A DNA stretch of 64,000 nt from Bradyrhizobium commune (GCF_015624505.1 NZ_CP061379.1:6324001-6388000); one strand, 5' to 3'. Numbered from the stretch's first letter, positions 45,662-54,439 are shown. Notes: generated by a model from the letters alone, not told the origin. Numbers and translations: made by a program.

Positions 45662-46639
45662 TTGCGGTTTGGATTGCGCTTTCTCATCGGGGGTGTGCTC
45701 GGCGTGACCATCGCCGCGTGGCCGGCGGCTGGAGCCTTTGCGGTGGACCAGCCGCCGGATATCCCGGCTTGGCTGAAGAGCCATGTCGGTGACGGCGAGG
45801 GGCAGATCGCTTCAGTGGTCTTGCAGAGAGCGCGCGCGCTTTATCTGCGAAAGGTGGCCGCGGGCGTCGTCAAAAATCCCTGCTATTTCGCCATGGACGC
45901 GACGCGGCCGAGCGATGGCGGGTTGGGAAAGCGCTTTTACGAGATCTGCGAAGCCGACCGGTCATTTCGCGCGATGTCCGCGGGACACGGCAGCGGGCGC
46001 AATATCAAAGGCGCGTTGAATTTCGTGAACGGAAAGGAGTGCGCGAAAAATTTCGGCAATGCACTGGACTCGAATTTGACGACCGGCGGCGCCTATGTGA
46101 CGGCCGAGACGAAAACCTCCTTCAAGGGCTACTTCCGCAACGCCGCGAAACGGGAGGCCATCCTGATGCGCTCGTTCGTTCAGTTCGATGGCGAGGGAGA
46201 GACTGCCAATGCCAGAGAGCGTGCGATCGGCGGGCATCCAGCCATTGTCCTGAAGGGCATCCATTATCGAAGCATGGCGCGTAGTCCGTATGCCAATGTG
46301 AATGGTTGCGTTCCGGTCGGAACCCTCGTGGACTACGCGAGCGGACGCAGCAATGGATGCACGAGCTGGTCGCTATCCGACGCAGAACAGATCATTCCGC
46401 TGCTCGGTGAACCGGCAACGGTCTACATTTACCCGGAATCCCAGGACATAAAGGCGGTTGAGCAAGCCGTTTCGGCGCGCCGATCGTTTTCGTCCAATGG
46501 ACCTTATTGGAACGCCCTTTGCCTGAAGCGGATCGGCACTCCGAAATTCTGGTCAAGAGAGGTTCTTGAGCCGATCCTCGCTCGATACCATCAAGATCCT
46601 GAGCCTGCCGCGAGTCCTGTGCCGACTTGCAAGCCGTAA
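45662..46639 (+). CDS. Murein L,D-transpeptidase catalytic-domain family protein
   Basis: The 325-residue exported protein starts with TTG behind GGAGG. It has a signal peptide (about 1-28) and motifs AMSAGHGSGRN, SNLTTGGAYVTAE, KGYFRNAAKREAILMRSFVQF, RAIGGHPAIVLKG and RSNGCTSWSLSD. The last resembles the catalytic S/R-x-G-C of L,D-transpeptidases of the YkuD_2 family, with Cys as nucleophile. It would act on peptidoglycan. It follows the zigA remnant by 23 bases. Confidence 0.65.
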   Translation: MRFGLRFLIGGVLGVTIAAWPAAGAFAVDQPPDIPAWLKSHVGDGEGQIASVVLQRARALYLRKVAAGVVKNPCYFAMDATRPSDGGLGKRFYEICEADRSFRAMSAGHGSGRNIKGALNFVNGKECAKNFGNALDSNLTTGGAYVTAETKTSFKGYFRNAAKREAILMRSFVQFDGEGETANARERAIGGHPAIVLKGIHYRSMARSPYANVNGCVPVGTLVDYASGRSNGCTSWSLSDAEQIIPLLGEPATVYIYPESQDIKAVEQAVSARRSFSSNGPYWNALCLKRIGTPKFWSREVLEPILARYHQDPEPAASPVPTCKP

Positions 46640-46668
46640 CTTCTTTTCCGCTCCCTTCGTCTCGGACG

Positions 46669-47781
46669 TTACCGCGCGAACATCCAAAGCTGCTCCGTTG
46701 CCATGTAGCCGGCCAGGAGCAGGGCACCAAAGGCGACAATCGCCACCGACGCCCCGACCTCGAGCGCCCGGATCGCGAGCATGCCAAAGCCGGCCTGAGC
46801 CTTGGCAACACGGCCGGCGATCTCGCGCGCGCTGACCGCGAGCGTTGCGATCGCCGCGACGGTCACCGCCGTGCCGAGGCCCATCAGCAGCGTAGCGCCG
46901 ACGCCGGTCCAGAAAAGGTCTTGCGCCAGTGCAAAGACCAGCAGGATGATCGCGCCCGAGCACGGCCGCAACCCGACCGCGACGACTGCGGAGAGACCGC
47001 GCTGCCAGCCGCCCGTGCCGGCAAGCTCAGCCGGTTCAGGCCCGTGCGCATGTCCCCAGGCAGATTCGTGGTAGTCGTGAGCCTGACAATTAAGATCGTG
47101 GACGTGGCCGCATCCCGGGGCCTGACAGCGACCGGGACGCATTGCCATGGCGCGCGCTGGCGGAACGGGAGGCCGGAGATGCTCCCCGCTTAAACCGGAG
47201 GCGACGGCAAGTGCCGGCGGCTCTTGCCAGGCCACATCACGGCAGGCGACGGCAAAGGCGCGCCCCTTGACGAAGACCAGTCGCAAACCGATGAGGACCA
47301 CGAGCCCATAGCTCATGATCTCGACGACGTGGACGGCCGTTCCGATCGCCGCTGCCGTCGTGTCGAGAAGAAGTGCCGCAATCGTCACGATGACGATGGC
47401 GACGGCGGATTGAAGGGAGGCCGATGCAAACGAAAGAACCACACCCCGTCGCCAGGTTTCGCGGTTAGCGACGAGATAGGATGAGATCACGGCCTTGCCG
47501 TGACCGGGACCGACGGCGTGAAAAACGCCGTAGAGGAGCGAGATGACGAACAAGCTCCATGTGGCTGTGCCGTCATCCTTGCAGGCCCGAATGTAACCCG
47601 ACAGCGAGCGATAGAATTCTGCCTGTTTCGCGAAGATCCACCCTGCAAGGCCAGAAGCAGACATGTTTGCGGTTGGATGCGGGGCGCCGAACGGGGTACC
47701 TTGCGCCCATGCGGTGTCGACTGAGCTGACCGCCGCGACGACGACAAGCGCCAGCAGCAAGGCAGTGCGTGATTTGGTCAT
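46669..47781 (-). CDS. NicO-family nickel/cobalt-type transporter
   Basis: The 370-residue membrane protein has a cleaved signal (ending TAWAQG), six membrane helices and NicO motifs GVFHAVGPGHGKAVISSYLVA and GLRPCSGAIILLVFALAQ. A cytoplasmic His-rich loop (CGHVHDLNCQAHDYHESAWG) lies in the middle, as in RcnA-like efflux pumps. The metal may be Ni, Co or Zn. Its ATG overlaps the DUF1007 stop as TGATG. Confidence 0.85.
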   Translation of the reverse strand: MTKSRTALLLALVVVAAVSSVDTAWAQGTPFGAPHPTANMSASGLAGWIFAKQAEFYRSLSGYIRACKDDGTATWSLFVISLLYGVFHAVGPGHGKAVISSYLVANRETWRRGVVLSFASASLQSAVAIVIVTIAALLLDTTAAAIGTAVHVVEIMSYGLVVLIGLRLVFVKGRAFAVACRDVAWQEPPALAVASGLSGEHLRPPVPPARAMAMRPGRCQAPGCGHVHDLNCQAHDYHESAWGHAHGPEPAELAGTGGWQRGLSAVVAVGLRPCSGAIILLVFALAQDLFWTGVGATLLMGLGTAVTVAAIATLAVSAREIAGRVAKAQAGFGMLAIRALEVGASVAIVAFGALLLAGYMATEQLWMFAR

Positions 47782-48419
47782 GGGCATTTCACCAGGATCT
47801 TATTGGCGAAAGTCTCGCCGTAGGTGCTCAGGGGATCGAGGGGCGCGTTGTCGAGCTGGCTCAGTCGCAACTGTTCGGCAGGTGTTGGCTCATGCGGCAG
47901 ATCGTAGGTCGCAACGCACTGCGGAGCCCCACTAATCGAAACGGGGCTGTCCTTGGCGAACTCGAAGTCGACAAAGATCGAGGGGTCGTAGATCTCGATC
48001 TGAGTGGTTTTGCCAGCGACCGGCGCCTTCAATGGCAATGTGAAATGGAGGACGAGGGCCGGATTCTTGTATTCGAGCCAATAGTCGGCCGGGCCTGAGA
48101 ACTTCAACTTCTTGCCGTCGGCTCGTGCGAAGGTGAAATAGTCGTACTCCTTCAACGACTCTACGTTCAACTGAGCAAGCGAAGCGAGTTCTTCGCGCGT
48201 GTACACGCCTTTCCTGGCGTGATGGATGCCTTGGAGAGCGTAGGCGGAAAACATGTCGTCGAACGCCCATGCATGGCGCACACCCGTCATGCTGCCGTCC
48301 GCCGCGTAGATGACTTCGCTGTGAAACGTCACCCAGACGTGGGGATGGGCTTCCGCGCGGCCGGAGATGAGCCAGGTCAGCAGCGCCGCCAAGCAGTGTC
48401 GATAGATCAGCCTCGTCAT
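47778..48419 (-). CDS. DUF1007-family exported protein
   Basis: The 213-residue periplasmic protein has a signal peptide (about 1-24) and the DUF1007 opening AHPHVWVTFHSEVIYA followed by HAWAFDDMFSAYAL and YDYFTFARADG. DUF1007 proteins pair with NicO transporters and probably handle the metal in the periplasm. It is coupled to the downstream transporter gene. Confidence 0.85.
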   Translation of the reverse strand: MTRLIYRHCLAALLTWLISGRAEAHPHVWVTFHSEVIYAADGSMTGVRHAWAFDDMFSAYALQGIHHARKGVYTREELASLAQLNVESLKEYDYFTFARADGKKLKFSGPADYWLEYKNPALVLHFTLPLKAPVAGKTTQIEIYDPSIFVDFEFAKDSPVSISGAPQCVATYDLPHEPTPAEQLRLSQLDNAPLDPLSTYGETFANKILVKCP

Positions 48420-48596
48420 GATCGCTCACCATTCGTGCAATGGCATCAACGCCGGGGTCGCGCGATATCAGATTGAATGCGAAACCGCTCCGGCCAGCGT
48501 GCGCACTCGTTGAGCGCGCGCAGACTTGCACGGACGAGCGTCCGCGAATTCCGGTCGAGCGCGCCAGCAGCGACCAAGCGGCCGCCAGCGCAATTG

Positions 48597-48995
48597 TCAG
48601 ACGAGGGAAGGAGGTCCGCGGGAGAAAAACGCCGGGCGACGAAGCTCGGATGCAGCGCGCGGGATCGACGTGAATAGGTTGCCCGCGCCGGCAGGATCGA
48701 ACAAAGGAGAATGTCCACGGGCGTCCGGCAACGACGTCGTCGACAGCAGGAAGCCGGAGAAGCATATGCTGCAATGCTCCTCGTCATCATCCAGTCCGGC
48801 GGGATGAGCCTGTGAAACCAGCGACGTCGTCGGAGGCGTGAGGGCGCTTCCCACCACTGTCACGCCGTGCACGGCGTTGCGCGCGGGAGCGACGCCGTGA
48901 TCGTGAGAGTGGCCGAAACAGAGCAGGATCTGGAGGATCAACGCCGCAAGCGCGACCCAGGCGGTCGCACGTCGGGCGGTGTCCCGCGCCACCAT
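48597..48995 (-). CDS. DUF2946-type small protein, second copy
   Basis: About 132 residues: MVARDTARRATAWVALAALI forms a membrane segment, then CFGHSHDHGVAPA and a DDEEHCSICFSGFLL motif as in the island's first DUF2946 protein (DCCPIC). It precedes DUF1007 and NicO in the same direction and probably belongs to their metal-handling unit. An ATG 27 nt upstream is possible. Confidence 0.65.
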   Translation of the reverse strand: MVARDTARRATAWVALAALILQILLCFGHSHDHGVAPARNAVHGVTVVGSALTPPTTSLVSQAHPAGLDDDEEHCSICFSGFLLSTTSLPDARGHSPLFDPAGAGNLFTSIPRAASELRRPAFFSRGPPSLV

Positions 48996-49441
48996 TGGTG
49001 CTGCCTCCGACGCGAACAGCATTCCGCTCCGATCCCCGAAAGCTCCGAGACCCGCGATCTCGAACGCGCAAAAAATGCACAGGTCGCCACAGGATAGCAG
49101 GAATATGGCAACCGATGGGCGGCGGCGGCTGAACGTGTAACGGCGTGTCACTCTTCTTGAGGCGCGTGCTTGCGTTGATTTTCTCCCGCTCAAGCAATTC
49201 GACCAGCAACTGCTCCAACAACAACCAGACGACGAAGCACTTGCTGGCGCTCGGTCTCCTGGGCGCGCACGAGGGCACAGAGCGTGCGTCCAACTATGGT
49301 CCTCCTTGTGGAGGCGATCACCGACAGGATCTCCGCAAAGCCACTGAAGATTAGAGTTTTGCCCGCGCAAGCGCAGCCAACAGCGCGCTACCGCGCACCA
49401 GATAGTACAGGATCGAAGACTCGCGTGGAAAATCGGACAAA

Positions 49442-49472
49442 TGGCGCGGAGAGAGTGGGAGTCAAACCCACG
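49442..49472 (-). other. Degenerate tRNA-Ser 3'-end-like fragment
   Basis: On the reverse strand CGTGGGTTTGACTCCCACTC and CTCTCCG resemble the T-arm and acceptor end of a tRNA-Ser, with a base inserted before the CCA-equivalent. No other tRNA part is present. It may be an old attachment site. Confidence 0.4.
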
Positions 49473-49913
49473 ATTCTCGATCATTCCATCTTGAACAGCT
49501 GCACGTAAGCACCGCCTGCCTCCGTCCTCGACATTTAGATCCAGCGTATGCGCTACAAGCCTCCTCACGCCGCTTGTGGTGAGATTTTTCTTGATCTCCA
49601 GTGCACCTGTTGTGCACGCGCCACCTTCTATAGTTGCCGCACATTGTCACCCTTACCGAACTAGGCGCCGTACAGCTTATCGCCGCCGGCCATCTTTCCT
49701 AGTTGTCGTGAGGAGTTGGACTTCCACTACATCGCCGTCGAACGCGCCGCTTCTCGTTACATTAAGCAGGATTGACGTGGTCCCGCGCAAGGCGCAGGCG
49801 CCCGTCGCCGTCGGTGCCAATATTGCAGTCCATGATCCGCAGCGGTTTTTTGAAGTGTGCTGTCAGACATTGGCGCACCATCGCGTTGCCTCCTCCTCGT
49901 CTTCCGCAGCTGT

Positions 49914-49932
49914 GGTAGCTATTCGGTAGCTA
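49914..49932. repeat. GGTAGCTA-TTC-GGTAGCTA pair without integrase
   Basis: Same element as at 44018, but no integrase gene follows within reach; an integrase start lies 445 bases on, with its own pair. Confidence 0.6.
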
Positions 49933-50179
49933 TTTCTTCGATCAGCACTTGGCTAATATGTTTATTTTGTTATATAATCAGTCAAAATAAAGCTTATGAA
50001 CCTCCTGTCTTAAAGACAGCAAAATGGTACTCGTGGGCTCCCGACTTTCGGCATCAAGTACAAAAATGGCAATATTATCAAGGCCGAACTTCGCCACATC
50101 AGTCTTGTCTGCCCTACAATGGGCACGACATGGCAACAGCTAACGGCTCGGGCTGACGCCAGAACAAGACATTGATTTT

Positions 50180-50234
50180 GCTGGTACAGTTGGGTGGGCT
50201 CGAACCACCGACCTCCTGTTCCACAGACACAGCA
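50180..50234 (-). other. Attachment site (tRNA 3'-end direct repeat), second copy
   Basis: Identical to 6831-6885 over 55 bases, and similar but diverged for about 140 bases further, up to the start of integrase 2. It marks the right end of the zinc island and the left end of the next element. Confidence 0.85.
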
Positions 50235-50345
50235 CGGGCTCCGCCGGGGCTACGCCATTCCCGCCGTTCGTACGAAATACACAGCATTATCAACTAATAA
50301 GCCCGCCGTGTCCCGCCTTGCCTGCGCTGTAATTGGCGCTATGGT

Positions 50346-50364
50346 GGTAGCTACGCGGTAGCTA
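50346..50364. repeat. GGTAGCTA-CGC-GGTAGCTA pair before integrase 2
   Basis: The pair lies 12 bases before the integrase start, the same distance as in front of integrase 1, with a different 3-nt spacer. Confidence 0.65.
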
Positions 50365-50376
50365 CAGAGGCGATAG

Positions 50377-51594
50377 ATGGCTGTTTCGAGTATAACGATC
50401 CGCGCAGTGCAAGCACTCAAGCCGGGCGAGACTATTTGGGACGCAGACCATCGCGAAGCGGTGCGGGGCTTCGGCGTTCGGCGCCAGCGTGAGCAAGCCA
50501 CCTACGTCCTTAAGTACCGCGTGTTCGGCCGTCAGCGGTTTGTCACCATCGGCCCGCATGGCGCCCCATGGACCCCGGAGAAGGCGCGGCGCGAAGCAAA
50601 ACGGTTGCTCGGTTTGGTCGCGGATGGGAAGGACCCGCAGGCCGGGAAGAAGGAGGCCCGCGACCAAGCAGCCGACACACTTGGCAAAGTCGTCGATGGA
50701 TATCTGGCTCACGCCAAGAAACGCCAGCGGCCGAAGACGTATTCAGAGACCGAACGATATCTGCTGGTCGTCTGGAAGCCGCTCCATTCGGTTTCCATCT
50801 TCGCGATCCGCCGACGCGATATGACTGCCCAACTTGCCGAGATCGAAGCCGAACGCGGCGCGGTATCAGCGGCCCGGGCTCGCTCGAAATTGTCTGCCCT
50901 GTTCAACTGGGCCATTCGTGAAGGCTATGAGATTGAAGCCAACCCCGTGAGCGGCACTCATCGACCGGAAGCGCCAAAGTCCCGGAAACGCACGCTAACC
51001 GACGATGAAATCCGCGACGTATGGGCCGGCCTCGACACTGCTCCCGATCTGCCGGAGTGCTATCCGCGCTATGTGCGATCGCTGTTGCTCTGCGCTGCCC
51101 GGCGCAATGAAGGCGCCAGCATGCACTCGACTGAGTTCGAGGGCGACCTCCGGACCATCCCCGGCGAGCGCTACAAGACCAAACTGGATCACGTGATCCC
51201 GCTCACCGACGCCGTGAAGGCGCTGATTGGTGGCAAGCCGCATGGGGCCAACGGCAATTCATGGTTCGTATTCTCGACCACGTTCGGCGCGAAGGCTTTC
51301 TCGGGCTTCTCCAAAGCCAAGCGCGCACTCAACACCGAGATCGCGCGGCGCCGCGAAGCCGAAGAACGCGAGCCAATGCCGAACTGGACCCTGCACGACC
51401 TGCGTCGCACCGCCCGATCGCTGATGAGCCGGGCCAAGGTTCCTGCGGATCATGCCGAGCGCTGCCTTGGTCATGTGATCGGCGGGGTGCGTGAGACCTA
51501 TGACCGGTACGAATATCTGGATGAAAAGCGTGAGGCCTTTGCGGCGCTCGCCGGCTTGGTCAACCGCATTGTGAGGATCACGGGCAATGATTGA
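50377..51594 (+). CDS. Tyrosine integrase of P4 type, second element
   Basis: The 405-residue integrase has catalytic Arg near 242 (AARRNE), HxxR at 340-343 (HDLRR), LGH near 366 and the tyrosine near 375 (ETYDRYEY), so it appears intact. Residues 1-86 differ from integrase 1 at only two positions, while the rest is clearly divergent. The shared part is the arm-binding domain, fitting the shared attachment DNA. It probably serves the element to its right. Confidence 0.93.
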   Translation: MAVSSITIRAVQALKPGETIWDADHREAVRGFGVRRQREQATYVLKYRVFGRQRFVTIGPHGAPWTPEKARREAKRLLGLVADGKDPQAGKKEARDQAADTLGKVVDGYLAHAKKRQRPKTYSETERYLLVVWKPLHSVSIFAIRRRDMTAQLAEIEAERGAVSAARARSKLSALFNWAIREGYEIEANPVSGTHRPEAPKSRKRTLTDDEIRDVWAGLDTAPDLPECYPRYVRSLLLCAARRNEGASMHSTEFEGDLRTIPGERYKTKLDHVIPLTDAVKALIGGKPHGANGNSWFVFSTTFGAKAFSGFSKAKRALNTEIARRREAEEREPMPNWTLHDLRRTARSLMSRAKVPADHAERCLGHVIGGVRETYDRYEYLDEKREAFAALAGLVNRIVRITGND

Positions 51595-51861
51595 ACGATT
51601 GCCCCTTAAGCGGGTGCCGGAGTGGGAAGTTGAAAAGAGTGCGGCATGCCCCCTCTTTAGGCGAGAGCATTCGCTATCCGCCGATGGATGTGGAATGGCG
51701 ACCTTCGCCCCTCGCCGCTGCCCTTGACGTGGGGCCTTTCGACGCACCCGTGGCCGACATGCTTTACCAATCCGCCCAAAAAGCCCCTTTCGTGCGCGAT
51801 CACCGTCGGGTTCCCCCAGGCGCATCATGAACTTAGAGCGCTTATGCTTGGTTCAAGTTGC

Positions 51862-51915
51862 GCTTATTTCGACTATTTCGTTTATTTCGACAGTTGCGTT
51901 TATTTCGAATATTGC
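51862..51915. repeat. Three 18-bp tandem repeats (iterons)
   Basis: Units at 51862-51879, 51880-51897 and 51898-51915 follow the pattern GYTTATTTCGAMWRTTKC. They end 33 bases before the antitoxin-like start, so they are a likely operator for the gene pair. Confidence 0.7.
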
Positions 51916-51947
51916 TTATGTATGAGCCTACAGAGGGGAGAACCACA

Positions 51948-52409
51948 ATGACCATGCCAGCGTACGCTCAGGAGCTGGGGGCGGACAGGCTGCCTTCCGC
52001 GAGCGAGAAGGCGGCGGCCAACCAGCTTCGCCAGATACTCGCGTCCCATGTCGATGGTGACGTCAAGCTGCGCGTCCTCAAGGACGAGCAGAAGAAGCCG
52101 ACCGAGATCAGCCTGTCTCCAGCCCTGTCGGGGCTGCTGATGGAATTGCTGCGACATATCGCGCACGGCGATGCGGTGACGCTGGTGCCCGTACATGAGA
52201 TGCTGACCACGCAACAGGCGGCTGACATCCTGAATGTCTCGCGTCCGTTCCTGATCTCACTGCTTGAGCGCGGCGACATCCATTACTCAACGGTAGGCCG
52301 TCATCGCAGGATCAGGGCAGAAGACTTGTTTGCCTATAAGCGTGTCCGTGACGAGAAGCGCAGCAAAGCGCTCTCTGACCTCGCCGAGTTCGATGCGGAG
52401 CACATATAA
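51948..52409 (+). CDS. Antitoxin-like protein with excisionase/MerR-type HTH
   Basis: The 153-residue protein has an N-terminal region of coiled or helical type (SEKAAANQLRQILASHV) and a C-terminal helix-turn-helix LTTQQAADILNVSRPFLISLLERGDIHYSTVGRHRRI (HTH_17 type, about residues 85-120). Ribosome binding site GAGGGGAG precedes the ATG. It is 3 bases before a PIN-domain gene, so antitoxin and autoregulator is the natural reading. Confidence 0.75.
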   Translation: MTMPAYAQELGADRLPSASEKAAANQLRQILASHVDGDVKLRVLKDEQKKPTEISLSPALSGLLMELLRHIAHGDAVTLVPVHEMLTTQQAADILNVSRPFLISLLERGDIHYSTVGRHRRIRAEDLFAYKRVRDEKRSKALSDLAEFDAEHI

Positions 52410-52412
52410 GCC

Positions 52413-53003
52413 TTGTTTGCCAACCGGTTTACTGCGCTCATCGACGCCTGCACGCTCGTCAGCCCCCTGAAAAGGAATTTGTTGCTGTCGCTGGCGGAGG
52501 CTGGTTTTTTCCGCCTCCGCTGGTCGGTGCGCATCCTTGAAGAGACCGAAGCAGCGATCGAAAAACTTCTCAACGATAAGGGCGAGCATAACGCAGCTGA
52601 GCAGGCAAAACGGGCCCGCGCTAATATGGAGACAGCATTCGAGGACGCCATGGTGACGGACTTCGATAATTTTCTGTCCGTTGCTGCCACCTTGCCCGAT
52701 CCCAACGATGCGCACGTAATCGCTGCCGCAGTCAAGACTCAAGCGGCCACGATCGTGACAGAAAACCTGAAGCACTTCCCCGAGCCAGTGCTTGCGGCGC
52801 TCAACATGGAAGCAAAGTCGACGGACGAGTTCATCGCGGACACGATTGCGCTAGATGAAGGCCGTGCCGTCGCAGCCATCCGGCAAATGCGCGAGCGATT
52901 TAAGAAACCGGCGATTACGGCCGAAGCGTTGTTGCTGAAAATGGAATCGATCGGACTCCTGGAAGCGGCTGACCTGTTAAGGCCATATGTGGATTTGCTC
53001 TAA
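52413..53003 (+). CDS. PIN-domain toxin-like protein
   Basis: The 196-residue protein starts with TTG and has the acidic residues of a PIN nuclease: LIDACTLV, ILEETEAAIEK and DPNDAHVIAAAVKTQA, followed by IVTENLKHFP. A helical C-terminal extension of about 80 residues follows the PIN fold. VapC-like PIN toxins cleave RNA. The pair is directly behind the integrase and may stabilise the element. Confidence 0.78.
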   Translation: MFANRFTALIDACTLVSPLKRNLLLSLAEAGFFRLRWSVRILEETEAAIEKLLNDKGEHNAAEQAKRARANMETAFEDAMVTDFDNFLSVAATLPDPNDAHVIAAAVKTQAATIVTENLKHFPEPVLAALNMEAKSTDEFIADTIALDEGRAVAAIRQMRERFKKPAITAEALLLKMESIGLLEAADLLRPYVDLL

Positions 53004-53359
53004 GACCTCGGGAAGAAAGCTCGCGCCGGCCATCCGCGCCAAGACAGGCGCCGAAATCGCCGGCGCATTTACTAGCCGGTCGGCGCGTCGAGACCGGCGG
53101 TTGGCGGGCCAGTGTAGCTTGGCGACAGCTTCACTGATCGCCTGCTCGACCATCAACTGGCGAATTGTGGCGCACCGCGTCCCTTCCTCCTGACGATCGA
53201 GCTAGTGCTGCCGCCGCTACGCTCGACCGCGGCGGCCTCGGCCCCAAGTGCTGCGATCCTGCACCGATCAAACTCGCGAACGCTCTAACGCCACTTTGCA
53301 GATTGTTGCATCGACAATGCCGCGCACACGTCGTTGTTCAGTTCACACGAAGGTCACTT
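53004..53359. other. Intergenic stretch, no gene seen
   Basis: No convincing frame, tRNA or repeat. A 58-codon reverse frame overlapping the PIN gene lacks support. The end contains GAAGG seven bases before the next ATG. Confidence 0.5.
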
Positions 53360-54439
53360 ATGCCCGGTATCGATATTCATAGGACGCTCACCATGGCATT
53401 CCCCGTTACAGACCACACCGTCAAGACGGCTCGCCACACCACGTGCTATCTCGCCTGCGGACCGGAAGCAGGACCGTTGCTGATCCTTTGTCACGGATGG
53501 CCCGAACTCTCGCTCTCGTGGCGACATCAGCTACCGACCTTCGCGTCCTTGGGCTTTCGTTGCGTTGCGCCCGACATGCGCAGCTATGGCCGCTCAAGCA
53601 CCTATGCGCGTCACCAGGACTTCGCCCAGGAAGAGATCGTGCAGGACATGCTAGAGCTCCTGGCGGCGCTGGGACGTGACCGGGCTGTCTGGATTGGCCA
53701 CGATTCGGGCAGCATAGTCGTGTGGAACTTGGCCGCGCACCATCCCGACAAGACAGTGGGTGTGGCAAACCTCACTATCCCTTACATTGCGCAGGGCTTC
53801 ACGCTCGACAATCTCGTCCCTCTTGTCGATCGTAGGACCTATCCCGAAGCCGAGTATCCCGTGGGCCAGTGGGACTACATCTTGTTCTACCAAGAAAGCT
53901 TCGACCGGGCGTGTGCATGGTTCGATGCCAATACGCGCGACGTCGTCAAGGTCGTATTCCGCAAGGGAAAACCCAATGGCGCCGGCAAGCCTGCACCCTC
54001 TGCGTCCGTGCTCAAGGTTAGCGGCTGGTTCAGCGGCGCACCGTGTCCCGACCTGCCGCGCGATTCTGACATCATCAGCGAGCAGGACCTTGAGACCTAT
54101 ACGTCGGCGCTCATCCGCAACGGCTTCTTCGGCGCGACCTCCTGGTACGTGAACTACGACGCCGATAATGCCGCCTACGCGGCGCGAGCGGTAAACGACG
54201 GCAAGCTTTCCATGCCGGTGCTGTTCTTGCACGCCGCGTACGACTACGACTGCGAGACCATAACATCGAGATTCGCCGAGCCGATGCGGCGCGACTGTAG
54301 CAATCTTACCGAAGTCGTGGTGAAGTCTGGGCACTGGATGGCCCAGGAGAAGCCCGCAGAGGTCAATGCGGCTCTTGTCAGATGGCTCGTCCAGAAATTG
54401 CCGGACTATTGGCCAAGTCAACCAAAGGGACGGAACTAA
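53360..54439 (+). CDS. Epoxide-hydrolase-type alpha/beta hydrolase
   Basis: The 359-residue enzyme has the oxyanion motif HGWPELSLSW (HGxP), the nucleophile Asp near 115 in WIGHDSGS and a catalytic His in KSGHWMAQEKP near the C-terminus, with FLHAAYDYDCET before it. The HDS rather than HDW/GHS nucleophile elbow points to epoxide or haloalkane-type hydrolases. RBS GAAGG supports the ATG at 53360; an in-frame ATG 33 nt later is possible. It has no operon partner. Confidence 0.85.
   Translation: MPGIDIHRTLTMAFPVTDHTVKTARHTTCYLACGPEAGPLLILCHGWPELSLSWRHQLPTFASLGFRCVAPDMRSYGRSSTYARHQDFAQEEIVQDMLELLAALGRDRAVWIGHDSGSIVVWNLAAHHPDKTVGVANLTIPYIAQGFTLDNLVPLVDRRTYPEAEYPVGQWDYILFYQESFDRACAWFDANTRDVVKVVFRKGKPNGAGKPAPSASVLKVSGWFSGAPCPDLPRDSDIISEQDLETYTSALIRNGFFGATSWYVNYDADNAAYAARAVNDGKLSMPVLFLHAAYDYDCETITSRFAEPMRRDCSNLTEVVVKSGHWMAQEKPAEVNAALVRWLVQKLPDYWPSQPKGRN

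Larger units (their letters stand above)
49023..50179. other. Gene-free junction between two integrated elements
   Basis: I find no convincing coding frame. The stretch carries a tRNA-Ser-like fragment (49442), a GGTAGCTA pair (49914) and, at 50058-50080, AAAAATGGCAATATTATCAA shared with the region next to the left attachment site (6923-6945). It looks like the debris of one or more earlier integration events. Confidence 0.55.

Noticed and set aside
49135..49151. GTGTAACGGCGTGTCAC as a possible Zur box upstream of the DUF2946-DUF1007-NicO group
   Set aside because: Only the ends match; the AT-rich core shared by the other sites is missing.
51862..51915. CRISPR array
   Set aside because: The three 18-bp units are directly adjacent without spacers and no cas genes are present.
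52977..53153. Reverse 58-codon frame at the end of the PIN gene
   Set aside because: It overlaps the PIN coding end and has no ribosome binding site; the protein look may be chance.
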